NCBI GenBank assembly: GCA_036676475.1
Contig: JAKFCU010000081.1
Span: 1 to 47,232 of the forward strand
Direction: 5' to 3'
From: LC029 sp036676475
GTDB taxonomy: Bacteria > Bacillota > Bacilli > Aneurinibacillales > RAOX-1
Length of the DNA stretch: 47,232 nucleotides
The translations under genes and the position numbers were made by a program. The notes beneath the pieces were generated by a model, which was not told the DNA's origin, searched no databases, and was given only the letters and a program-made list of their open reading frames with translations. This document shows positions 10,801-18,892 of the stretch, piece by piece; position 1 is the stretch's first letter, and the number at the start of each line of letters is the position of its first letter.

Positions 10801-13259
10801 TGCCAGCGGGTGAGAGCGGATAAATCAGCTGGCAAGAGCGTCCCTCGCCGGTCGCTGACACGGCGAAACAGCCATAGGAGCAATTGCCAATCGCCGCGCA
10901 CCCAGCGGTGCAGTCTCTTCTGATGCGTGCTAAACACAGCGGGATGTCCATCGATCAATTCGATGTCAGACAGCAGGCCAGCACGTAAAAACCCGCCTTC
11001 CAATAAGTCGTGGCTGAGCACCCGATTTTCGGGAATACGTTCACATAGCACTTGGGCAAATGCCTCAACATCGAAGATTCCCTTGCCCGTAAAAATACCT
11101 TGTCCTAGTCCGTCCTGGTATGGATCGGAGACAGCAAAGGCGTACGGATCGATTCCGGGATCCGCTGACCATAGATTTGCCCATCGCGAGCGCAAGGCCG
11201 ATGCGTGGCTAATGCCGATGCGTGGCTGCAGTACGCCGTATCCCTCGACGACCCGTGTCCGGGTATGGTTTAACCGCGGCCGGTTGTAGGGAAGATGCAG
11301 GGTGCCGATCATCCGTTGCGCGGTGCCGATAGGAAGCTGGGTATCCGCATCGAGTGTAATGATGTAACGGATGCCTGAAAGAATAGCGGCATCCCCGATA
11401 ACGTGATCATACGTCGTATCCGTACATCCTTTCAGAAGTTCGACAAATTCGACCAATTTACCGCGCTTGCGCTCCCATCCCATCCATACCCCCTCGGAAG
11501 GGTTCCACAATCGTCGACGCTGAAAAAGATGGAACGTACTCCCACCAGGCCCGGAATACGTACGATTTAACTCCTCTATGCTTGCCCGGGCAACTGCAAG
11601 GAGGGCAGCGTCCTGCGAAACTCGCTCCGTTTCTGCGTCGATAAAATCACCCAGGAGGGCAAAATGGACATTTGGGTCGCGCGTTGCCAGGTAATGCAGT
11701 TCCAGCCGATCCGCCATTTCTTGCACTTCTTCGACGGTTGACCAGATGACGGGAATCACCACCATCGTCGTGGCATCAACCGGAATTTCATCCGAAAAAT
11801 CATACCGAAGCAGCGATCGCGGCCGCCTTGCGCATTCGATAAGCCAGTGTGCTGCCGTCACGGCCCATTCGCTCGCTGGTAGTAACAGTGGAAGGAGTAT
11901 CATCACCCACTGATATGGCGTGAAGTTCGCACCTCTTCCCACCCACACGGAAAATCCGAAAAGAAAAGCCGCAAACAAGCCTGCGAGTGTGGTAAAATAC
12001 GTGCCGGTGACCCGCCGCAATACTCCTATTTCCGGTAAATGGCGAGGGCTGCTGCACATTTTAAGCGCGCGCTGCAGCACCTTGATCCCTTCCGGTTCAA
12101 GCAGGTAATAAGCGACAAATGATTGGCGCGGGAGCTCATCTATATCTTTCAGACTGTCTGTATCCTTATCTGTTACCCGGTGATGTGCACGATGATCTTT
12201 TGCTGCATGATCCACAGTAACGCAGTCGGTCTGCCCACGTTCCGCCCTCACCTGATCGCGATCTTTCAACGTAAGCTCCACGACCTGTTGGGCAACAAGA
12301 TTTTCCGGCACGCGCAAGCGGCGGGCTAATTGCTCAACGTGTTTTCGCAGCATGTCCCGGCTTGAAAAATCAAGAAGTGGGTAGACACCTGTACTCTCCT
12401 GGCGCAGAGTCCGTTCAACCAGACAAATCTCCTCGAACGAATCCCGCCAGTCCCAACGCGAAAGCTTACGCAGGCTTCCGATGATGTTGCCGGTTGTCAC
12501 CTGATACATGGCTTGAAGTTGAAACTCGTATGAGACGATGTGATCAAGGCTGCCTGGGCCATTTTCCAGTTTGCACATCAACCATTCGCGGACGGTTGTG
12601 GAATTATCCGACCACTCCCGAAGGTGCTTGACCAAGTGGACAATTAACGGACCGGAAAGCGGCATATCTTGACCCGCTTCTTCAAGCACAGCCTTTAGTG
12701 CATCCGGCTTTAACTTTGACGGCTCTATCCGTTCCAGTAATCGTTCGACCGACGTGCACACTTCCCGTCGTTCCCGAACGAGGTCCATGACTTTGGCGAG
12801 ACGACGAATCAACGCCATGCGCAGGACAAGCGGCACTGACCACGCTTCAGCAATGGTCAAAACCGAAACTTCCTGGTAAAAATTGATATATGAAACAAAC
12901 GATACTTCATCCATGTTCCCATCTGCATGATCAAGATAATCCGAACTGATAGACAGTGCCCGAAGCTCACCGGTCTTCCGCAGGCATGGCAATTGCCGCA
13001 AAAACGCTTCGGAGAGTTGATGCTGCACAACCAAAACCTGTTCTTCGATGAATTCAGCGTTATCGAGCAGCCATTCTTCTGCGGGCTGCGAACAGCTTGC
13101 GCGACCGTCCTGCAAGGATTGTATAAACGCCCGCAACTTCTCAATGTCCGCATAGAATTCCCTCATTATGCGCTTTGATGGCCTCCTTCTCGCGTACGAG
13201 TCATGTGTCAGCGCTAGTTCGTGTGCTTTTTGTCGAAGTTGTTCAGTATTCAGAATCAT
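4836..13259 (-). CDS. ndvB: Cyclic beta-1,2-glucan synthase (NdvB/Cgs type, GT84-GH94)
   Basis: The 2807-aa product has the size and order of NdvB/Cgs proteins, which polymerise glucose from UDP-glucose into beta-1,2 chains at the membrane and trim and cyclise them. Residues 1-400 are a helical leader. Membrane segments lie near 413-470, 830-910 and 940-985. Between them is the GT84 glycosyltransferase with ITLDADTQLP near 637, HDLLEGGFLRAGL near 748 and HRWVRGDWQ near 786, the (Q/R)xxRW-type acceptor motif. A glycoamylase-like domain follows around 1240-1450 (MFEYLMPWL, SFMAHHQGMSLL). The C-terminal half has two Glyco_transf_36-like beta domains and a GH94 phosphorylase domain with GIGDWNDGMS near 2479 carrying the presumed catalytic Asp. 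The ATG follows GGGAGG. The gene is visibly more G+C rich than its flanks, which fits acquisition by transfer, though long genes of this family are often G+C rich. Confidence 0.95.
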   Translation of the reverse strand: MILNTEQLRQKAHELALTHDSYARRRPSKRIMREFYADIEKLRAFIQSLQDGRASCSQPAEEWLLDNAEFIEEQVLVVQHQLSEAFLRQLPCLRKTGELRALSISSDYLDHADGNMDEVSFVSYINFYQEVSVLTIAEAWSVPLVLRMALIRRLAKVMDLVRERREVCTSVERLLERIEPSKLKPDALKAVLEEAGQDMPLSGPLIVHLVKHLREWSDNSTTVREWLMCKLENGPGSLDHIVSYEFQLQAMYQVTTGNIIGSLRKLSRWDWRDSFEEICLVERTLRQESTGVYPLLDFSSRDMLRKHVEQLARRLRVPENLVAQQVVELTLKDRDQVRAERGQTDCVTVDHAAKDHRAHHRVTDKDTDSLKDIDELPRQSFVAYYLLEPEGIKVLQRALKMCSSPRHLPEIGVLRRVTGTYFTTLAGLFAAFLFGFSVWVGRGANFTPYQWVMILLPLLLPASEWAVTAAHWLIECARRPRSLLRYDFSDEIPVDATTMVVIPVIWSTVEEVQEMADRLELHYLATRDPNVHFALLGDFIDAETERVSQDAALLAVARASIEELNRTYSGPGGSTFHLFQRRRLWNPSEGVWMGWERKRGKLVEFVELLKGCTDTTYDHVIGDAAILSGIRYIITLDADTQLPIGTAQRMIGTLHLPYNRPRLNHTRTRVVEGYGVLQPRIGISHASALRSRWANLWSADPGIDPYAFAVSDPYQDGLGQGIFTGKGIFDVEAFAQVLCERIPENRVLSHDLLEGGFLRAGLLSDIELIDGHPAVFSTHQKRLHRWVRGDWQLLLWLFRRVSDRRGTLLPADLSALTRWQVIDNLRRSLLPPALFAVLLLGLTVLPGSPGHWLAIVFATLFLPVIRQLIAIRQTFWRPRSFLATVGQVLVTILTLPFQSMLLLDAIGRTLYRLFVSKRHLLEWVSSAEIERRNQGGRPPALMSMYGGFALVVLFALTAVVSGVPRLQWTGLALCAIWALAPLSIRWLDKPLEQPEQPLTKDEKEQLRKLSGQMWEFFEDFVTAKDNWLPPDNVQIDPPKGIANRTSPTNIGLYFTCTLAARDLGLIDTPGLVERLERTLDTVERLDKWKGHLYNWYDTVTLEPLPPLYVSTVDSGNFVGCLMTVKEGLAEWLKSDIELDEEPGIGQNRVKHPEEWNVAFSQELTPTVEMVDAGETVWIQTETETPDTFRQGWMERGENLISRIEALINGTDFRPLYDHKAKLFTLGYHAALHERDKILYDLMASEARQASFVAIALGQVSVGHWHALGRTMTKVGKDVALLSWSGTMFEYLMPWLLMRNYRNTIWDSTYHAVVKRQIDYANQRGVPFGISESGYYAFDYQMNYQYRAFGVPGLGFKRGLEQDLVVAPYATILALPFAMREGLENLRKLEGLGARGKYGYFEAIDFTSARLPKDQTYSVIRSFMAHHQGMSLLTLTNLLSPKKMYERFHRDKRIQAAELLLQERIPARPKIIKHPAMTRVHQPSGRPAEMIPLREYLSADTPTPEVCVLSNGTFMTVVTNSGSGFSRYKGLAVSRWREDPVLDNWGSYLYIRDVTRDVIWSPAFQPCRIPSDEQRVQFSLDRATFMRVDGDIHTSLEICVSPEWNAEVRRLSLTNEGKEARIIEVTTFLELAMAPPIADDAHPAFSKLFIGTEYERDGECLLARRRPRQESEKPLWAAHSLMTACEMLGPVEYETDRASFIGRGHRLSEPQGIRFRLQGKVGSVADPAFIMRRRVSLEPGEQVQLCAVTSVADTKEEAMSIVSHFSGEQMVERTFQLAWNRSQIELRHLHMTAAEAMAFQTFASQVLYTPPMRDEREKSIAANVKGQTGLWAYGVSGDRPITLVRIEHRANMKFVVKLLNGHEYLRRMGLLFDLVILNESAGGYQQDVQEALRWAVEHGVDRHGAGAGGVFIINGNQLPEEDRTLLLATARVVLRADGPSLKAQTKPPQLDSIFPVRLTPSVPLSRFSNLATSDVGDLKFFNGSGGFSPDGREYQIVLKNGNHLPAPWINVIANSRFGCLVSELGTGYNWWQNSRECKLTPWSNDPVLDPPGEVCYLRDEESGEFWTAAPSTAHSDNPYTITHGRGFTRFRHERHGIVQEMKVFVPLEDPVKIVELRLQNRTAGPRHLSITYYAEWVLGVLRQANASFVMTQWDESAQIILANNMYQEVFRDATAFVGIYPQPVTPAQSPHSAEFEEKGNTANKAHDLSWTGDRNEFFGRNGSIENPAAMSRERLSGKMGPQYDACGAVQTKFMLEPGAERTIYILLGCEHSREAAVKLAQKYSQKNVCERSFEHVREFWDGVLDQVSVSTPCAEMDVMLNGWLVYQTLGCRMWARSAFYQAGGAYGYRDQLQDSLALLHTRPDLTRAQILLHAAHQYEEGDVQHWWHEETERGIRTHFSDDLLWLPYAVARYIEHTGDDSILDEVAPFLHSEPLREGEHERYEPTQISAQSGTVFEHCLRTIDRALQRFGEHGLPLIGIGDWNDGMSSVGDEGRGESVWLGWFLCEVLNEFAGLCRSLGDDKRAGRYQEIREQLASSLDEHAWDGQWYRRAFTDAGQWLGSIHNRECRIDAIAQSWSVISGAAPGEKARQAMQSFDRELVDRDLSVVRLLTPAFDRTDPSPGYIQGYPPGIRENGAQYTHGVIWGIIAWCRLGDGDKAFELFHLLNPLTHTRTPNEVRQYAGEPYVMAADIYTADPHKGHAGWTWYTGAAGWMYQAGIEWILGLRRRGKRLYICPCIPCEWPEYSASYHFGRARYIITVKNPSHKSSGGTALQMDGQEFDLTQNDMMDSPYVELCDDGKVHEIVLTM

Positions 13260-13686
13260 AGGTCCTCCCGAAGAAATTCAGAACTTGAAAGTGTTCCGGC
13301 AGCTCTTCCATTCGATGCTGCAGAAATCCATATCAGTTAAAATATTCTCATTTTGGCAGTGGAATATAAGCTAACGTTGGAAAATAAGGAAAAAATATTA
13401 TAAGCGGGGAGAAGAAGGTGGTGTTTTTCGTGGCTACGGATGATTATTTTCACGGGATGCCGCATTAATCGTCGATTTCCTGTTTTAGATATCTTCCAAA
13501 TAATCCAACAAAAAGGAAAAGGGAGTGATCACTCACTCCTCAATAATTGATCCATTTTTGCAATTTCTTAGATCTTCGATTCCCTCCTGCTGCTAAATCC
13601 AGATCGAACGTCCGTCAATGTCCTCACATTTCTCTGGACGAATGATCCATACTATTAGGTAAGTATTAATTTAGGGAGGCAACAAA
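13260..13686. other. Intergenic region with a hairpin at 13522-13539
   Basis: About 427 bases separate the divergent glucan synthase and the small plus-strand gene. GGAGTGA at 13522-13528 pairs with TCACTCC at 13533-13539; on the minus strand the stem is followed by CTTTTCCTTTTT, so it could end transcripts coming from the right. Promoters for both flanking genes must lie here, but I could not assign -35/-10 boxes with confidence. Confidence 0.4.
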
Positions 13687-13902
13687 ATGACCATTCGTGT
13701 GGAGTTAATGGACTTTTTCAGTAAGATAGAGGGAGAAGAAATTGCGGATTATTATGCATACGTAGTTGATGAAAAGGAACAAAGATGGAAATATGCCTAT
13801 CATCGACAGCCCAGGCAAAGCATCGATCATTTCGTTCAAGAAGTACAGGATGCGTTTCAGGAACACCGAGAAGAAGATTTCCGGTATGAGGGTGGAAAGT
13901 GA
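13687..13902 (+). CDS. Small conserved-looking acidic protein, function unknown
   Basis: A 71-aa product follows a clear AGGGAGG ribosome binding site 7 bases before its ATG. It has no signal peptide or membrane segment and is rich in Glu, Asp and aromatic residues (IADYYAYVVDEKEQRWKYAYH, then a C-terminal helix rich in Glu and Gln). The codon pattern and binding site make it convincing as a gene, but I do not recognise the family. It stands alone, ended by the hairpin at 13991-14028, and converges with the haem-oxygenase-fold gene. Confidence 0.7.
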   Translation: MTIRVELMDFFSKIEGEEIADYYAYVVDEKEQRWKYAYHRQPRQSIDHFVQEVQDAFQEHREEDFRYEGGK

Positions 13903-13990
13903 AAAAAAAGAGCTCTCCCTATTGCCTTTAAGAAAAGCTTCTATTGAAGTCCATTTGAAGATGTCAGCCAATCCTATTTTAGCGGAAGAA

Positions 13991-14028
13991 AAGAAGCTCT
14001 CCGACCGTTTTGTCGATGGGCTTCTTTT
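13991..14028 (+). terminator. Bidirectional terminator between convergent genes
   Basis: AAGAAGC pairs with GCTTCTT, with an inner CCGAC/GTCGA-type stem, followed by TTTTT on the plus strand and TTTTCTT on the minus strand. It serves the 71-aa gene and the gene ending at 14038. Confidence 0.75.
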
Positions 14029-14037
14029 TCAATTACC

Positions 14038-14766
14038 TTATTTGATTCGAAGCATTTCTTCATGCAATTCTTGATACATCCTGGCCTCTGAACGTGCGAT
14101 TTGACTCCCTACCTCATACATCGTCTTCATTTCCTCGCTGCTTGTAAATTGAATCAGTATATCCTTGCAAAGTTGGTAATGATGTGGTTCATGTTCTTCT
14201 TCATGAACCACCCAGAAGGTAAGATTGATGTTCTGTTCTTGGTTGTAATTTGGGTGCTTGAATCCTTTTCCAATGAGTCCCATCACCCCTCCAGCGAACA
14301 TCTCGGAGCCTAGTCCAACGGCAGCCATAGCTTCAAGCGGAGTGCAACTTCGAAAAAATTCAAGAAACGTCTGAATGGCTTTTAATACCGCTGGAGACAT
14401 CGTTTCATCTGGAATACCGTGCTGATTAACTGAAATGGTAGGATCAAGAGACAACATAAACGTTTGATACAATTTTTCATGAGCTTTTCCCGGTTTCCCT
14501 TTTCCTGCTTCATCCCATAAGTTTTCAGCAAGAGGTACCCACCAAGTATCGATGGGGGCCATTGCGGAAATCGCAGCACCCAATACTCTCGGAAAATGGC
14601 GACTATAGTAACTATATTGAATGGCAAAATAGCGAATTTGATGTTGAGAGTAATTCCCGCTTACAAGGGTTTGAAAAAAATCAGCTTCATAAAATTCTCG
14701 TTGGACGAGGTCCTCCATCTTTTTCTCTACCTGTTCATAGCTTTGAAACAAGGTTGTTGCTGTCAT
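14038..14766 (-). CDS. Haem-oxygenase-fold iron enzyme (TenA/PqqC/CADD-like)
   Basis: The 242-aa product is an all-helical protein of the TenA/PqqC/CADD superfamily. The segment FAIQYSYYSRHFPRVLG with its His, NLWDEAGKG with Glu/Asp, and WVVHEEEHEPHHYQLC with clustered Glu and His match the metal-ligand positions of haem-oxygenase-like diiron oxidases. Characterised relatives include CADD (p-aminobenzoate synthesis), UndA (fatty-acid decarboxylation) and BesC, so an oxygen-using iron enzyme is more likely than a thiaminase; true TenA proteins have a catalytic Cys and lack this His/Glu set. Two ATGs exist; the one at 14766 is preceded by GGGGTGG at 8 bases while the one at 14784 has no binding site. 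It is monocistronic and gives no pathway context. Confidence 0.7.
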   Translation of the reverse strand: MTATTLFQSYEQVEKKMEDLVQREFYEADFFQTLVSGNYSQHQIRYFAIQYSYYSRHFPRVLGAAISAMAPIDTWWVPLAENLWDEAGKGKPGKAHEKLYQTFMLSLDPTISVNQHGIPDETMSPAVLKAIQTFLEFFRSCTPLEAMAAVGLGSEMFAGGVMGLIGKGFKHPNYNQEQNINLTFWVVHEEEHEPHHYQLCKDILIQFTSSEEMKTMYEVGSQIARSEARMYQELHEEMLRIK

Positions 14767-14888
14767 ATGGTTTGTCCACCCCATTATATTCTATTTCGTT
14801 TTGAAACATCCCTATTTTAACATAAAGCATCCGATTCATAGGAATTACCCTTCTTCCAACTCCAATTGATTACGCTGGTATCTGAAAC

Positions 14889-14940
14889 CAAAAAAAGGAC
14901 CTTACTGACCTGGATTACCAAGCTGTAAGGCCTTTTTATT
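14889..14940 (-). terminator. Terminator of the chemoreceptor gene
   Basis: AAAAAGGACCTTAC pairs with GTAAGGCCTTTTT around an 18-base loop. T runs lie on both sides. The minus-strand chemoreceptor stop lies about 85 bases upstream of it in the direction of transcription. Confidence 0.75.
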
Positions 14941-15023
14941 GTTATCTATATACGGTCTAAATCCTCAAAGGGTAGAAGCAGAGGATTTGAGAATTCGCGG
15001 GGGCGCTTTCTAAAAGTTCTTTA

Positions 15024-16997
15024 TTATTGTGTCTTAAATTGTTTTGTAATCTCTTCTAACGAGACGGCTAACTCATTTAAAGATTCGGCATCCAATAAGA
15101 TTTGGTTTGAAGATACGGCCTGTTGTTGACTTGCAGCACTAACCTCTTGGGCACCAGCCGATGCCTCCTCCGTTACAGCCGAAATATTCTCAATCGATGA
15201 ATTGATCATCCCGCTTTTTTCCTCTAGTTGCTTCAAGTAATCTTTCAGCTGATGTGACTCATGTACAACATGCTCCATCATCCCGTTAATCGATTGGAAC
15301 GAATCTCTCACAATCTGAACCCGATTCAGACCGTCTTCAATATTCTCTTGTTCACATTCAATCGAATGAATCGCTTTTGTCGCTTGTTCTTGTGTTTTAA
15401 TGATAATTTGCTGGATCTGTTGAGTGGCATGTCCCGTCTCTTCCGCTAGTTTTCGTACCTCACTGGCCACAACTGAAAACCCGCGGCCGTGTTCTCCTGC
15501 CCTCGCTGCTTCAATAGCCGCATTTAAGGCTAATAAATTAGTTTGAGTGGCAATATTCGTAATGAGATCGACGATTTTATTGATTTCATTGGCTTTATCT
15601 CCAAGGTCATGCATCAAGGCTACATTCTCGTTAGATTGGGACTGTATTTCATTCATTTTATGAACGGCAACCTGGGCATCGCTGGCTCCCTTTTCCGTTA
15701 CCTTTTGAGTTTCAGCAAAGGTATTCACCATTTCATTCGTTAGATCGTTCACATTCTTCATCGTTTCCATCGTATAGGATACTTCTCGTGATATATCTTG
15801 AACCGACATGGCAATATCTGAAGTACCGTTGGCTAATTCTGAAATAGTCACAGCTACTTGCCAAGAGGCATCCCGTGTTTCTTTGCTGCTTTGTTCCAAG
15901 ACTGTCGATGATTGCTTCAAATGGATCGTTACCTCTTTAATCTTCCATAGGAGACCCTTCATGTTCTCGATCATATGATTGAAGTGCTGACTAAGTTGAC
16001 CGATTTCATCGTTGGAACGAATGCTGCTCTTTGAAGTAAGATCCCCTTGGGCAATTTGTTTCGTTAAATGGCTGAGAATTTCAATCGGACGTACAAAACG
16101 GGTTGAAAATACGATGATGATGAGGACCGTAAAAATTAATACGACTCCAGCTGTTGCAAATGAGAGCTTGGCTAAATAACTTAGTTGCTCCGTTGCTTCC
16201 TTAACTGGTGCGGTTAGCGCTAATCCCCAATTTTGTTCCTTACTTTTGGTGTAAAAAGCGTATTTGTCCACTCCTTCAAATTGATATTCAATCATTCCCG
16301 TTTTTCCTTGGATGGACTTTTCTATAGCTTCACTCAACTGTTGAATATTTAGGTTATGCAAGTTCAGTTTTAGAATATTTTCTTTATTGGGGTGTGACAG
16401 AATGAGACCATCTTTGTTAAAGAGATACGCATACCCTGTCTTCCCTAATTTCTCAGAGTTTACGACATCAATCAACTGATCTACTAAAATAGTAGCACCT
16501 AAAACTCCAGTCACTTGGCTACCTTTCATAACGGGAACAGAGACAACCACCACTTTTTTTCCTGATACTTTAGAAATGAGTGGATCACTGACTACTATTT
16601 CACCCGTCACACTCCTTTTAAAATAGTCACGATCAGAAATATCTGTAGTTTGCCCTCCGGAAGTCAGCACATGTTTACCAGTTTTGTCATTTGAAATCAT
16701 AATCATCTCATATTCTGAATGCTTGTCTAAGATCTCTTTAAAATACGGTAATTGTTTTTCCTGATCCCCACTTTTAATCTGTTCACTCGATGACAATAAG
16801 GTTAAGCTATTTTTGTGCAGTCCGATCCAATCGTCCACTTTTGATTGAACCAGGGTTAATTTGACATTGGCTTCATTTTCAAAATTGGCGACCAAAAACT
16901 CTTTTGCCTTTAAATGATTCATGTAAGCGATGGCACTAAGCGCCACAATAAAAATAGGAATAACCATTAGTAGCAGTTTGGATTTTAACGACTTCAT
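15024..16997 (-). CDS. Methyl-accepting chemotaxis protein with dCache-type sensor
   Basis: This membrane receptor feeds ligand signals to CheA/CheW. The product of about 657 aa has a first membrane segment near residues 8-28, an extracellular dCache-like sensor to about 275 (TTDISDRDYFKRS, GYAYLFNKDGLILSHP), a second membrane segment near 280-303, a HAMP linker (RFVRPIEILSHLTKQI) and a long signalling coiled coil. The hairpin tip near 485-510 has the conserved NLLALNAAIEAARAGEHGRGF. Start choice: GTG at 17003 abuts the GGGTGA binding site, whereas ATG at 16997 lies 7 bases away and gives MKSLKSKLLL, so the ATG is used. The next gene to the right is cheV on the same strand, but a 390-base gap with a terminator separates them. 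Confidence 0.95.
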   Translation of the reverse strand: MKSLKSKLLLMVIPIFIVALSAIAYMNHLKAKEFLVANFENEANVKLTLVQSKVDDWIGLHKNSLTLLSSSEQIKSGDQEKQLPYFKEILDKHSEYEMIMISNDKTGKHVLTSGGQTTDISDRDYFKRSVTGEIVVSDPLISKVSGKKVVVVSVPVMKGSQVTGVLGATILVDQLIDVVNSEKLGKTGYAYLFNKDGLILSHPNKENILKLNLHNLNIQQLSEAIEKSIQGKTGMIEYQFEGVDKYAFYTKSKEQNWGLALTAPVKEATEQLSYLAKLSFATAGVVLIFTVLIIIVFSTRFVRPIEILSHLTKQIAQGDLTSKSSIRSNDEIGQLSQHFNHMIENMKGLLWKIKEVTIHLKQSSTVLEQSSKETRDASWQVAVTISELANGTSDIAMSVQDISREVSYTMETMKNVNDLTNEMVNTFAETQKVTEKGASDAQVAVHKMNEIQSQSNENVALMHDLGDKANEINKIVDLITNIATQTNLLALNAAIEAARAGEHGRGFSVVASEVRKLAEETGHATQQIQQIIIKTQEQATKAIHSIECEQENIEDGLNRVQIVRDSFQSINGMMEHVVHESHQLKDYLKQLEEKSGMINSSIENISAVTEEASAGAQEVSAASQQQAVSSNQILLDAESLNELAVSLEEITKQFKTQ

Positions 16998-17275
16998 ATT
17001 CACTCACCCTTTTATCTTTTTCTCATTTTCACATTAGGTATATATTTTTTACCTTTATTAAAAGAATACTAGGAGTATTCTGTTAATTATTAAGAAAGCT
17101 ACTGGCATAGCCCTATGCGTATAATACTTTCCGATAAGTATAATATATATTAGGTCTTTTTTCCTCTATTTCCTAGATCATTTTACATGATTCTATCAGA
17201 TGAAAATGTGACAATTTATAGAGCGCTTACAATGATTTGTTATGTATATAAATAAAAGTAGCCAGAAAATGCAAA
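16998..17275. other. Intergenic region upstream of the chemoreceptor
   Basis: A+T-rich region that must hold the chemoreceptor promoter. I looked for a sigma-D type site (TAAA, about 15 bases, GCCGATAT) and found no convincing match, so regulation is open. No coding sequence is supported here. Confidence 0.4.
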
Positions 17276-17304
17276 AAGCCTCACTCGATTTTCGAGTCAG
17301 GCTT
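17276..17304 (-). terminator. Terminator of cheV
   Basis: AAGCCTCACTCG pairs with CGAGTCAGGCTT with one C/C mismatch; the minus strand continues with TTTTTGC. It is 85 bases past the cheV stop. Confidence 0.7.
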
Positions 17305-17388
17305 CCATATTATTCCCTAAAACACACATTGAAAATAGCTTACCCCGTACAAGAGTGATATAATTCACACTGGTCCAGTGACATATGG

Positions 17389-18306
17389 CTAGTTCTCTGC
17401 TCCCAGTAATAGGTCGAGTGTTTCTACTATGATATCAATTTGTGGCTTTGTAATTTGTGCGTCTGCTCCAACAGAATCCCCTTTATGACGCAAAGCATCG
17501 GAAATCAAGGAAGAAAAAATAACAACCGGCATTGATTTTAATAGGGAGTCTTCCTTTACCCGCTTGGTTAAATGTAGTCCATCCATTTGTGGCATTTCAA
17601 TGTCTGTTATTAATAAATCAACCTGTTTCTCAGAGTTCATCTCTTTCATTTCTGTTAGATAATCCCACGCTTTTTTTCCATTCTCAAAGAAATTTAATTG
17701 AGTATAGCCTGATTCAATCAGTGTCTCTTCTATCAAGCTTCTTAATAGGGCAGAATCCTCAGCGATCATGATCCTTTTATTTTTTCTTTCGTTTTTAGTT
17801 CCTGCTTTTTTTACTCTCTCTTTGCTTATTCCGGACTCCGGACTGATCTCCACCAAGATTTTTTCAAAATCAAGGAGTTGAATCATTTTATCTTGTAGCT
17901 TAATGACGCCTACGATCGCGTTCCCCATGGAACGAAACACACCAGTTGGCTCTTCAATCTCTTCCCATGAAACCCGGCATATTTGATTGACCCATCCGAC
18001 ATGAAACACCACTTTTATCAGGTTAAACTCTGTTACTATAAAAATCCCTTCATTCCATGCCAGTTGCTTTAATCCCAAGACCCGGGATAAATCAATGACA
18101 GGAAGGACCTCATCTCGAAGCTGAATCAGGCCTTCAACAAAAGGGTGAGAACGTGGAACTTTGGTTACTTTTACAGGGGCATTGATTTCTCTTACTTTTG
18201 AGACGTTTATCCCAAAGCTTTGATCCTCGGTTATGCCCAGTTCCAAGATTTCAAGCTCATTTGTCCCACTTTCTAATAAGATTTCTTTTCTCTGTTCGTT
18301 TTGCAT
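17389..18306 (-). CDS. cheV: Chemotaxis coupling protein CheV (CheW domain plus receiver)
   Basis: CheV joins chemoreceptors to CheA and allows adaptation through phosphorylation. The 305-aa product has an N-terminal CheW-like domain (residues about 15-155: FGINVSKVREI, FVEGLIQLRDEVLPVIDLS) and a C-terminal receiver domain (about 180-300) with MIAEDSALLRSLIEE, the phospho-acceptor Asp near 233 in LLITDIEMPQMDG, and the conserved Lys in ITKPQ. A longer in-frame start at 18336 exists, but the ATG at 18306 has GGGGGAG at 6-7 bases and is preferred. It lies beside the chemoreceptor gene on the same strand, apparently as a separate transcription unit. Confidence 0.95.
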   Translation of the reverse strand: MQNEQRKEILLESGTNELEILELGITEDQSFGINVSKVREINAPVKVTKVPRSHPFVEGLIQLRDEVLPVIDLSRVLGLKQLAWNEGIFIVTEFNLIKVVFHVGWVNQICRVSWEEIEEPTGVFRSMGNAIVGVIKLQDKMIQLLDFEKILVEISPESGISKERVKKAGTKNERKNKRIMIAEDSALLRSLIEETLIESGYTQLNFFENGKKAWDYLTEMKEMNSEKQVDLLITDIEMPQMDGLHLTKRVKEDSLLKSMPVVIFSSLISDALRHKGDSVGADAQITKPQIDIIVETLDLLLGAEN

Positions 18307-18437
18307 GCCAGACTCCCCCTGTTTCCCAAACAACATGTATATTTATATAGTAAACTATTTATCTCCGAATGAAAATCTAATATATCAGATCAAATAGATG
18401 AATCTTGTTCTAGTATAAGACCTATTAGATCCCACCA

Positions 18438-18872
18438 TTAATCTACCGATAATTTTTTCATGATTTGATTAAATACTTCAGAAAATACAATACCAAATGC
18501 AATGGCTCCAGATATCATAAATGCTTTAGCAGCAAGTTGGAGGGCAAGGTTATAATCATTGACAACAAAATGTCTCATGGAATCATAAGCCAATCCGCCT
18601 GGTACTAATGGAATAATTCCCATAACACTATAGATGATACTTGGACTTTTATAAATTTTGGCGAATTGGTAGCTCATGACAGCCACAAAAAATGAAGCCG
18701 CCAAAGTTGCTACGGCCTGGTCCACGTTATTTTGGGCTATATAAAAGTAGATGAGCCAACCTACCATTCCCACCAAACCACATTTCGGCAAGGAAGTTTT
18801 GGGAGCATTGAAGATGATCCCAAAAGCAACTGAAGCAAGAAAACTAGTGATAATCTGTTCGATCATAATCAA
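18438..18872 (-). CDS. ThrE-type exporter, small subunit (YjjB-like, ThrE_2)
   Basis: A 144-aa membrane protein with four to five hydrophobic segments. The motif SVMGIIPLVPGGLAYDSM is the hallmark of the second half of threonine/serine exporters such as ThrE. In Bacilli this half is a separate gene placed after the larger partner, as here: 20 bases downstream of the 251-aa gene. The start is TTG at 18872, 6 bases from GGGAGGG; an ATG two codons later is possible but more distant from the binding site. The likely role is export of threonine, serine or small dicarboxylates together with its partner. Confidence 0.85.
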   Translation of the reverse strand: MIMIEQIITSFLASVAFGIIFNAPKTSLPKCGLVGMVGWLIYFYIAQNNVDQAVATLAASFFVAVMSYQFAKIYKSPSIIYSVMGIIPLVPGGLAYDSMRHFVVNDYNLALQLAAKAFMISGAIAFGIVFSEVFNQIMKKLSVD

Positions 18873-18892
18873 CTTTTCCCTCCCCCTTTTGA

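Noticed and set aside
4921..13178. Numerous open frames of 60-145 codons on both strands inside the glucan synthase gene
   Set aside because: The 2807-aa protein is recognisable throughout; the others are shadow frames favoured by high G+C and lack family motifs.
16998..17275. Sigma-D (motility) promoter ahead of the chemoreceptor gene
   Set aside because: No TAAA and GCCGAT-type boxes with proper spacing could be found.
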